NCBI GenBank assembly: GCA_973895155.1
Contig: OZ316899.1
Coordinates: 8,804,001 to 8,868,000 of the forward strand
Source: Marsupella aquatica
Lineage: Eukaryota > Marchantiophyta
Length of the DNA stretch: 64,000 bases
Direction of reading: 5' to 3'
Shown here: positions 45,632-54,317 of the stretch, in pieces
Layout of the letters: each line of letters opens with the position of its first letter
Position numbering within the stretch: the stretch's first letter is position 1
Program-made: the position numbers and the translations under genes
The notes under the pieces: generated by a model
Told to the model about the DNA's origin: nothing
The model's database searches: none
What the model saw: the letters and a program-made list of their open reading frames with translations, nothing else

Positions 45632-46102
45632 ATGGAGAAGAAGGAGATCATGTCTTTGGAGGAGATGCTTGCATTCTTCGCTCCTTCTAGAGTTCGATCG
45701 GACAAGAGTCACTTCAACTCCTTCGAGTCCGTTCATGGTGACACTTCTAGCAAGACCTCGACCTTCCAGAATTGTTTTGTGCTTCCGTATGATGAGGCGA
45801 TTAGTCCCGGGGAGAGGAACTTACCTTGGATTGACGACCGGGACACTCCGCTCGCAGTTCCTGATTGGTTTTTGTTTCATTATGTCATTCCTGCTGATGG
45901 TATTCAGCCTATTCAGCGATGAGTACAAGAGCGATTGGGATGTGTTGACTTCCTCGATACAAATGTTCCAGACCCCGGGAATCAGAATGCGGAGTTTTGG
46001 TGCCCCTCGTCTTCTTATGTGCGGCTCAGGGGTCTAGGTTTCAAGCAAAACCACAGACGGGCCAGGGCGGGCATTGACGACGACTGCCAATCTCAGAGCT
46101 AA
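45632..46102 (+). pseudogene. orf3 of element 1, small protein of unknown function
   Basis: The ATG at 45632 opens a frame of about 156 codons with one TGA near 45920. Apart from that the frame runs to the stop at 46100-46102. Features shared with the element 2 copy (52994-53464) are an LP-x-DE-x-IS block followed by an LP and Asp-rich stretch, a V-x-F-x-D-x-N-(V/I)-P segment, and the ending (I/L)DDDC. No known domain is recognised. Its repeated position after the methyltransferase-like gene suggests it is a regular third gene of this MULE family. Confidence 0.55.
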
Positions 46103-46168
46103 AGTTGTTCACGATGGAGGTGGTTACAGTGACACAAGCTTTAGTGGCCATAGGCTTCCCATTTAAGC

Positions 46169-46999
46169 TAGCGCCGAGCGCTGCTTTTGTTCGTCTTGGA
46201 CCGTGGGATTTCTCCTATGGTTGATTCAAAGTTCATGTATTTTTGGCTACATGTTTAGGCCCATTTTGGATCAGCGGCCCTGTTATGTGCAGCTCAGCTC
46301 AAGAAAAAGCACATACGGGCCAGGGCGAGCTTCGGCGGGCTTCGGCGGGCTTCAACAACTACTAGAAATCGCTAGGATTATAGTGCTTGGGCTGGGGGTG
46401 CTTTCAGTGACAGAAGGTCCAGTTTTAGTTTACATTTAAGCTAGATTTAAGCTAGCGTCAAGCGCTGCTTATGTTCATGTTATGCTGCGGGTTGATTTGA
46501 AGATGATCTGCGGATGGTGTAATACCGGTTATATGTTTTGACCAATTTTGGAAGTAAGGAATGCAGTTTTGGATCGGCTCTCTTGTTCTTTCATGGTCAT
46601 TCATTGATTCCTAGATTTGAGCTAGCGCCGAGCGCTGCTTATGTTCATTGTGTTCCGTGTTTAGGCGTTGACGTTGATTTCTTGAAGTCCGACATTTAAT
46701 GTAGCGCCCATCGCTGAAAATATTCAACGTCTGCCGTGGCCTCTCTTTGTTGGAAATGCTTCAAATTGAGTTTCCTGTGTTCACTTCTCGATTGATATGA
46801 CGGACAATATCTTCCAGCGTACTAGCGCTGGGCGCTGCTAATATCCAAAAATTTTGGAAACTCCTTTTTCTAATGGCCGTTAAGTTCCCTGTTCTCTTCT
46901 CGATTGACGGTACGTAGAATCTCCAATCTCCATCATTTTCATTATTTTAGGAATACCGAAATTTTGGCTTTCCTGCCGGCATACTAGCGTTGGGCGCTG
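46169..46999. repeat. Palindrome cluster in the 3' spacer of element 1 (6 sites)
   Basis: Sites start at 46169, 46453, 46623, 46702, 46823 and 46985. All share TAGCG...CGCTG, with right arms ending CTG rather than CTA (for example TAGCGCCGAGCGCTG at 46169 and 46623). The spacer 46103-47150 has no gene. Confidence 0.9.
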
Positions 47000-47149
47000 G
47001 TAATCTTAGGTTTTTGGCAACACCTTTGTTCTAATGGCCCCTACTTTCCTTCACAATTGGATGGTGGTATTGAAAACGATTGAAAATGGGGTTTATTGAT
47101 GGTGTTTTTTTAACTTCTTGACCAAATAATGGAGCTCAGACAATCACAT

Positions 47150-47225
47150 GTTTTTTTTCATTTCTCCTGGTAATAGTAACTGTTTACTGTTACTGTTTCC
47201 TGGTTCCTGTCGTTTGTAAATACCC
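47150..47225 (-). repeat. Element 1 right terminal inverted repeat
   Basis: The minus strand reads GGGTATTTACAAACGACAGG and then AACCAGGAAACAG, followed by a TTACCAGGAGAAAT-like stretch also found at the left end. Confidence 0.75.
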
Positions 47226-48059
47226 CTCCCATCCATTACAGTTTCTGACTTGAGTCCTGGTGTAAAACTCACATGCTCTATTTCGGCATTCGAGAGAACC
47301 ACTACAGCTTACTTTCCCAAACTCCCACATCTTCTTCGGAACGACATTAGCAAAAGTAGGAAAGATTCTAGTCCAGAGGTAGCAGTCCTTGGATCGATCC
47401 ATGTTTCGCAGACGATCCCCTTTCGAGCCAACACCTTCAACAGGTGGAAGCTCAAATATGGTATTCCCATTGTACTCTACAGGTAAGCATTCAACCTGTT
47501 TGTGAATGAATGCCTCGGACCTAACAAAGCGCGATAACTCACTTTGTCCAGTTGACTTCAACAAGGCATCAAGTGCGCTTCTTTTGTACACAACCAGAAC
47601 AGGACGAGTTAGAGTGTCTCCATCATCAGACCCCTCCGACGCAATCAATATGGGGGGTACCTGGGGCGTCAACAAACTGGTACCGCCGCCCTCCTTCTTG
47701 ACCTCACCGCCCTTTGAGATTGGTGGAGAACCCTCAGAGCATTCAGCGTCGGACGTAAGGTCAATCACATCGTGAGCCACCTGAGGCCTCTCCACCTTGA
47801 CCTGAACGATGTCCCTTAGTTCAATGAAAATCAAGTACTCCACGCCATATTCGAGATTCCAAACAACGTCCTCCGCTTCAGTATCAAAATGAGCGGGCCC
47901 ATCGTTCAAAGTTCTGACACTCAAAATATGTTTTCTCGTCACCCCAAATCTTCCACACAGGTAATTATCACTAACACGTTTCATGGTTTCGGAAATCGAC
48001 ACATGGATCGTCACAACGTCACCTGTATTCGGACACGTTATTCGAATAATGCGAGACAT
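47226..48059 (-). pseudogene. MULE transposase of element 2, N-terminal part
   Basis: The start codon is the ATG at 48059 on the minus strand, aligned with the starts of the other two copies. The first ~70 residues (MSRIIRITCPNTGDVVTIHV) look like a small ubiquitin/PB1-type fold. An acidic linker (VIDLTSDAECSEG) follows, then RSALDALLKSTGQSELSRF, YNGNTIFELPP, and a Cys cluster (FGKVSCSGSLECRNRACEF). The gene breaks at NGWEG, where element 1 begins, and resumes at 35538 with GWDGTPKLSG. The break carries the 9-bp target duplication of element 1. Confidence 0.85.
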
Positions 48060-49295
48060 TCTAACTCCCCAAAGATAACCGACTACATCAAATAATGATA
48101 CATGGTAAAATGAAGCTAGATTGTATGGTTGAGGGTTTCTTCTTAATCCAAGTCTCAAACGAAAAGAGCCGTCGAGCGGTTATAGAATCCGTTGGGTACG
48201 GATTTTCTTACCGTTCAAGAAACGGCAAAACCATCAATTCGGCGGATAGTTACTATTGAACTAATTATTTTGACATTGTAACCGACGTGGTAATATAGTA
48301 GCGCCAGGCGCTAGCATTTTCCACATCTAAAAGAGCCCAAAAATGAACAACAAAAGCAAAGATCAACGGCCATTTTGGTTACTGATACAGGTTAACATCT
48401 TATGACAACTACTCATTATGACAACATTTAAGCTGAAATGTATCGGGTTTCCTTGGAAATAGCGTCTTATTTTTGGCAGACGACAATATTACCCTCTTCT
48501 AATATTAAAATTGATCCATTTGAGCTCTAGTAGAAGTTATCATAATAATAGCGCCAAGCGCTATCATAAAATTGATAAAAATGTCAAGATCTAACGGTCA
48601 TTATTTATAGAAACTCGCACATTTTGGGTCCAAACATCTAAGCCATTTTGAAGTGTCTCGTTACTAGCGCCGGGCGCTATTATTGAAATCTACACATTTA
48701 AGCCTTATTTGAGACTAAAAGAAAAATAGCGCCTGACACTTTCATAAAATTGATAGAAATAGAAGTCGTTTATTACAAAAACTTTCTCGCTTCAGTCCAA
48801 TCATTCGCATGCTTTTTTAGTACAATGTTTAGGGTCTATTATTAAAATCCTTCATTTCAAGATATATTTTAGTCTAGCATAATAATAGCGCCAGGCGCTA
48901 ATATTAGATCGAAGTAGAATATTGACATAAACGGTCTTTTTAAACGGTGACTTTGACCGTTTATCGTTACAATTTATAACAAATTCCTGGATAAATATAT
49001 TCACGAGTACCTATAAACGAGTTAAAATATGACAAGCGTCATTCTTTAGTAGGTCTGCTTTTGGATGCTCATGCTTTTCAATGTGTACTTGTCATACATA
49101 TCGGTCTGCCACAGGGTATATCAGATAAGATCTTTTTGCGATAGTGTCTTCCTTGATCGTTAGAACAACCTCTGCGCACGTTTAGGGTCATCGTCAATCA
49201 TTCGTCCATATCGGTACAGCACCACAAGAAACGTTGCATCACGCGAGAAGCACGTTGCAGTGCGGGTTCCCCGTGTGTGTGCATCTTAAACAAAC
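48060..49295. promoter_or_regulatory. Divergent promoter region of element 2 with five palindromes
   Basis: This 1.24-kb A/T-rich spacer lies between the transposase start (48059) and the methyltransferase-like start (49296). Sites are TAGCGCCAGGCGCTA (48299), TAGCGCCAAGCGCTA (48549), TAGCGCCGGGCGCTA (48665), TAGCGCCTGACACTT (48727) and TAGCGCCAGGCGCTA (48886). Number and placement mirror element 1. Confidence 0.75.
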
Positions 49296-52200
49296 ATGGA
49301 GAATCATTCTCTTGGCCATTCTGAAACATCCGAGTCCTCATTCTCCGGATCAGTTTATACTCAAAGAGTCACTCGTTCGTCTGCGTCAAACTCTTTGTGA
49401 AACATTAGTCAGGCTGCGACAAGTCAAGGTCGCCCGTGGTCATCTGAAGAGACTGGTAAGCGATATGCTGCCATGATGAAGGAGGCAATGAAGGAGTGGA
49501 GGATAAAGACATCCAAGATTACCCCCTGATAAGCCCAGAGTTTGGTGATTTTCTATCAACTTGTGCAGAAATGTACATTCTTACAAAGAGGAACAAACGA
49601 GAAAAGAAGCCGGACTCTGTAGTCTGTACAATGGACCGCACGCGTCTGTTCACTGTTGTCTCATACTTGGATCCACAACTGCACTGTACACCCAAGCTTA
49701 GAAACAATTTTACCATCCCCCGAGTGTGAATGATGACCCTGTTAAATAGTGGTGTCATATATGGCACATGTGGAGTTTGGTGGAAGGAATTGCAATTGCA
49801 ATGTTACAGACATCTCTTTCGCAAGTCCAGTCGATCCTACCTGCTGATCTTCTGACGCTAGGAGGAGTGGAGACGTTTGAAGCTTTGGTCTTGAACATCA
49901 CCAATGATTTCAAGACATACGGTGAAACAGTGAAGGCAAAGTTTTTTAGCTCAATTTGGCAGTCCAAGTACGGAGACAAGGAAGACTATACCATTCGCAA
50001 CCAGAAGCGAGCCAAGAGATATCTGTATCGCTTCTACATGGCGATGGAGACCAGTTCTCCAGAGTATTTTTGGGCTTACCCTCCTGCATTCCAAAAATGG
50101 TCCGTTCTAGAGGGGGATGCTTTTAGCAAAGTTTACTCAATGTACCCTGCCGAAGGGGACGTTCCACCACGTGACATTTCATTGTGGGAGATTACCCACT
50201 GTCCATGGTATCTTGACACGGATAAGTGGGACACCCCTTTCGATGAAGCTAAAAAGGATGCATTTATGAAATTATCAAAGTCTTTAGTGCCTCGGAAAGT
50301 TCTCTCTGAAATGAAACAAGGTTTATCGAAAGATGTAGATGCCTCGGCGAGCGAGCTGCAGAAACATTGCGAAACAGAAGTTTTGCATGTAGACAGGAGT
50401 CAAAAACCCCAAGCAAAAGCAAAAGTAGACACTGGAGTAACCAGCCCATCAACGAGATCCGGGAAGAAACGTGAGATTCTTCTATTTTCCATTGGCATTC
50501 TGTATTTTCTCTCCACCAGCTTGATTATGTCAGTGACTTTTGATGAGCGCTGCAGATCAAGTTGTCTATTTATCGGTTGATTTTTTGGGCAGTTTGGTTA
50601 GCGCTCGGCGCTGGTGTTATGTGGACCGTAATCTTGGAAACTTTTGTATCTTTTTCTAGGTGGACAGAAATCGGATGGAGAAGAAACACAAGATGCGAAG
50701 ATGACTGTCACTCCTGACATCTCTGTCAGCTGATACGGGGGAACAAGATGTCCCTGATGAACAGACTCCTCCCAACACGGAGAAGATGGTGCAACCAGCA
50801 GATGCCACCAGCACGAAGAAAAAGAAAAAGAAATATTTGGATCATGGATTTTCCTCTCGGGATTCGGTCGCTTCTACTGGTGTTCAACGAGATGTTGGAC
50901 AGTTCAAGTCTAAGACTTCTAGGCATGTTTTTGTTCAGTCCAGCGTAATGGACTTTTTGAGAGTGCGTTCACAAAAGAGCAGAAACCGGCTTGGGTGTCA
51001 AATGTGGAGAAGTGGGTGAAAGACCTAGTCTTGCTTGGTCTAAGGGAGAAAGGAGTCATAAGAGGAGGAAAGATAAGATCATTTGGAGTTGATGCTGGAT
51101 TCATTTACCTCCCAACTGGACTGCGCCCATCCCTTTTAGAGAAGAAGTCTCCAAAATGGAATTCCCCAGATCACAGAATTGTTGGTTCATTCTTTCGCGC
51201 AATGGACCCCTTTCTAGCAGATGATGGTATATTGGCCATTTTGCATACCGGCGAGTATGATCAGATCTCGCAAGTCATCGCCACGAGCTAGGAGTCTCAA
51301 AAGTTTTAGTGTCTGAAAACCCTAAACGTGGTTATGGGAGTTCCAATGTACATGGCCCAAAGTGATTGTCAGGTAAATTCTCTCACTCTTTGTGCTGTCC
51401 TTTGTTAGCGCCAAGTGCTAGCTAAAAATGTTTTCATATACCCTTCGGTTAAGGGGATATTCTTTGTTAGCGCTATCTAAAATTCATTGTTATGCCGTGA
51501 TTGTAATGATTTTCTGGTTGGATCGTCGGCATCTTAACAAAGGACTTTGTTGGGATTTCACAGGTTTTCACATTGAGATTGGATCTGTTCAATCGTGTTT
51601 CGTCAAAGGTTAAGGTTCCAAAGGACCCCAAGTTTTGACCCCTCTCTGCAACTGAAGATCCTTCTATCACTAACCTTATTGGTCTCCCGAGTGTGAGGAA
51701 GGATCCAACTCCTTCAGCAGCGTTTGCTGGCAATGGACGCTTGTCCATTGGGTTCATGCAATCTGTGCTAGAGTTAATCACTCGGCCGGGTGACATTGTC
51801 ATGGATTGGACTATGGGTTCGGGAAGTACATTTGTTGCTGGTGACTATTGTGGTCATTTTATTCTTGGTATAGAAAACCGAAAAGAGTTTGTTGAGATTG
51901 CAAAAAAGACATGGATGGAGTTATTGATTCCAAAAGATGTCAGTTCCTCATCTCCCGCTAAAGATGTGGGAAGAAAACAAAAAGATAAAGTTTGCTCTGT
52001 CTTAAATTTTGACTCTGAAGATGAAGAGGAGGGAGATGCTGTTGGAGATGATGCTTCAGGAGGACAAGGAGAGGAAAATGAAGGAAACAAGAAGGAGAGG
52101 CATACAACGAAAGAAACAGAAGATTCGGATTCTTTTGAGTAATGCCCGTAAGCTACTTCACTTTACATTATCGATTATGGAACTGTCCCATTTTCATTTT

Positions 52201-52532
52201 CAATTCTAATGTGGTTTCGTTCATCTTCCAGATTGGAGTGGAATCTTCAAGAACGTTTTAATCTTCGGAGGAAATACTTGAGAAAAGTTCTCGTTTCTCC
52301 TCAGAAGCCTTTTGTGTTGCCCTTGTATGCAAACTATGCTGCACGCAAAGAAGAACAGAGGAGAACACTTACTTGGGAGAGTAAGGGCTTAAGGTTAAGG
52401 AGAGGTTCAGATAGGAAATTCATCCATCAGCCTTTACTCAACGATGGACCTAGAAGCTAATTTATAGATGATGAAGCCGAGTCTACCGATAGGTCTGGCA
52501 ATAGCGAGTCCGAGTCTTCTGACTTGGAGTAG
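49296..52532 (+). pseudogene. Amino-methyltransferase-like gene of element 2, ParB domain deleted
   Basis: The ATG at 49296 opens SSFSGSVYTQRVTRSSAS, which aligns with the element 1 start. It then jumps to GRPWSSEETGKRYAAMMKEA, which aligns with 42155 onward in element 1, so the ParB-like domain is missing. The middle domain (49490-50460) includes QKRAKRYLYRFY. Introns lie at 50471-50659 and 51373-51563, at the same places as in element 1. The methyltransferase-like part has FGVDAGFIYLPTG, FFRAMDPFLADDGILAIL, LSIGFMQSVLEL and VMDWTMGSGSTFVAGD (about 51790-51845), closest to the family's motif I. The acidic tail runs to 52532. Defects: TAG at 49747 (CAG in element 1), TAG at 51289 (CAG in element 1), and frameshifts near 49700, 50750 and 50960. 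Confidence 0.77.
50599..51420. repeat. Palindromes in introns of the element 2 methyltransferase-like gene
   Basis: TAGCGCTCGGCGCTG (50599-50613) lies in the intron that holds three sites in element 1. TAGCGCCAAGTGCTA (51406-51420) and a half site TAGCGCTA near 51466 lie in the next intron. Confidence 0.87.
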
Positions 52533-52789
52533 GTTGAGTGTGAATTTCTAAGGTTTTCTTTGGAACCTTGTACTAGCGCCCGACGCTATTAAACTGGATG
52601 TTTGGATTTGAGCCTTTAAAGGAGATAGACGCACCGAAAGTCTCTTTCCTGAGTGCATATTTGTGCAGATATCAGAAATGCATGTACTCATACAGTTGTA
52701 CGGTGAATAATTATACCTTCAGTCTGTATGTATTTTTGTTTGTGATTGATATGATCGTTTGGACTCTCTCAAAGTGTAGTGTTTGTTCA

Positions 52790-52960
52790 ACTTTGGGTTT
52801 GTTCAACTTCGTGTTTGTTCAACCCTAAACGCATTTCTCCCTTTCGTTTCTGTGAGGCGCCGACTCACCTCTTCCTTTCATTTTGTTTGTGCATTGCCCA
52901 GACTCACCTCTTCCCTTCGTTTCGTTTTTGGTCTGCCTGGACTCACCTCTTCTCTTCTCC
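52790..52960 (+). repeat. Short tandem repeats upstream of orf3 in element 2
   Basis: GTTCAACTT/GTTTGTTCAAC words recur at about 52785-52830. A ~45-bp unit with GACTCACCTCTTC and CTTTCGTTTC-like words then recurs three times at about 52830-52960, just before the orf3 start. Confidence 0.65.
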
Positions 52961-52993
52961 CTAAGTTTTGCATCCGTTGTTTCCATCGACTCA

Positions 52994-53464
52994 ATGGATA
53001 AGGGGAAGCAAATAGCGAAATTAGAGAGCCGCAATCCACCAAAGGCGATGGTTTGGAGGTCGATTAGAGATCCGGGTTTAGATTTGACTCCATCTTTTAC
53101 GCAGTGCCCAGAGATGTCGACCGAGAGGAACAGGTTGTGGCTGGCCCCGGATGAGGGTATTAGCCACAGAATTGGACACCTTCCATCGCGTGATCCTTTG
53201 CCTCCACTTCCTTTCCGAGAGAGGTTCTCTATTCACGACCCGGATCCTTCCAATGTGTATCGGGTGGAAAGGACAGCTTTTTTCAGAGACATCCAAGCAA
53301 ACACCGGACATGTGAGCTTTTCAGATTCGAACATCCCGAACGACCGGAGTCGGAGTCGCTATCCCGGACCTCGTTTTTTTCTGGATCGAGAGGATGGGTT
53401 TTGACAGGATGAGGATAGGTTCAAAGCTCGATTGGACGACGACTGCATGTCTTCTACGTCCTAG
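52994..53464 (+). pseudogene. orf3 of element 2, small protein of unknown function
   Basis: The ATG at 52994 (MDKGKQIAKLESRN) opens a frame of about 156 codons. A single TGA at about 53402 precedes the conserved ending RLDDDC and the final stop at 53462. The middle holds LAPDEGIS, a Pro-rich stretch (RDPLPPLPFRER) and VSFSDSNIPN, which correspond to LPYDEAIS and VDFLDTNVPD in element 1. The protein is basic and Pro-rich. I do not recognise a domain. Confidence 0.55.
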
Positions 53465-54173
53465 AGAGTGTGGATTTCTTCTTCGACACTAGCGCCTAGC
53501 GCTAGCTTTCTTCTCATCGTTGGAGTCGTTCATGAGTTTGATTCATGTCATCTTTTTGAACAGGGACTCCGGTTTGGCCGAGTTAGCTTTATTGCTCCTT
53601 CCGTTTTATTATCGCATTAGGTTTTTTGAGTATGTTATTAGGGTTATTTCTTTTTCTCAAAGGTTATGGACTTTAATAACCTTCTGGATATCAAAGTAAT
53701 TTCTTTTTCAAGTAGCGCGTGTGGCTAGCGCCTGGCGCTACTAATACATGTTCTATTCTCCTCCACAATTATGTAAACCCGCCTCTGTAAAATTGTGTCT
53801 TTCACCTCTCTTTTTTCTAGTGTCCTCCAAATATGTTGTGAATACTATTAGTGGCTCTTTTATTGTTGAAATTGGTTGTTTCCTATTACTGGAATCTGGT
53901 TCCTGTCATATGGAAAACCCTCTAACAAAACAATCTTTAAGCTTGATCCGATGGATTTGGTCTTACCGAGCCAACCAATTTTGAATGTCGGAGAATTCCA
54001 GTTCATTGTAGGAAGGGAGAATCTGCATGGTTTATAGGAATTTGGATCATCCGACGATACGTTGAACGGACATTTTGTTAATGTTGTTTTGAACGGCAAC
54101 AAACTCTTGGTTAGCGCTCGGCGCTAGTAAAACTTGTTTTTCCATAATTGCTGTATACAACTCTAAACATATT

Positions 54174-54317
54174 GGAGTTCCTATTGAAATTGGTCTCCTT
54201 TTTTGTCCGTAATTATGTCATCTTTTGTGTATGCTAGTACCAAATCTCTTGTTTTGTTCCTGTCTTTCTCCTGTTATGATTGTTACTGTTTTTTGTTTCC
54301 TATCACGGGGAAAAACC
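54174..54317 (-). repeat. Element 2 right terminal inverted repeat
   Basis: On the minus strand it begins GGTTTTTCCCCGTGATAGG and continues in step with the left end. A related, shorter end-like sequence (GACAGGAACCAGATTCCAG on the minus strand) lies 390 bp further in, at about 53879-53920. Confidence 0.85.

Larger units (their letters stand above)
35539..47225. mobile_element. MULE element 1 (11.7 kb), inserted in the element 2 transposase gene
   Basis: The ends begin GAGTAT (left) and GGGTAT (right, minus strand). Both continue with ACAGGAAMCAGGAAACAG within ~35 bases. A 9-bp duplication flanks it. It interrupts a related transposase at one point, and the two gene halves fit together across it. 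Contents mirror element 2: minus-strand MULE transposase (36260-40054), plus-strand ParB/methyltransferase-like gene (41010-45214) and plus-strand orf3 (45632-46102). About 22 palindromes are scattered through introns and spacers. Confidence 0.87.
52574..54126. repeat. Palindromes in the 3' part of element 2 (4 sites)
   Basis: TAGCGCCCGACGCTA (52574), TAGCGCCTAGCGCTA (53490), TAGCGCCTGGCGCTA (53726) and TAGCGCTCGGCGCTA (54112) flank orf3 and approach the right terminal repeat. Confidence 0.9.
31911..54317. mobile_element. MULE element 2 (host of element 1), about 10.7 kb without the insert
   Basis: Left and right ends are long inverted repeats (about 31911-32058 and 54174-54317). Both read GTGAYAGGAAACA, then ATCATAACAGGA, GGAACAAAA and TTTGGTACTA. 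The flanks share CAACCCC (31904-31910 and 54320-54326), the core of an approximately 9-bp MULE-size duplication. Contents: a minus-strand MULE transposase (split by element 1), a plus-strand methyltransferase-like gene and a plus-strand orf3. At least 15 copies of the TAGCGCC-N-GGCGCTA palindrome lie in its noncoding parts. Confidence 0.83.
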
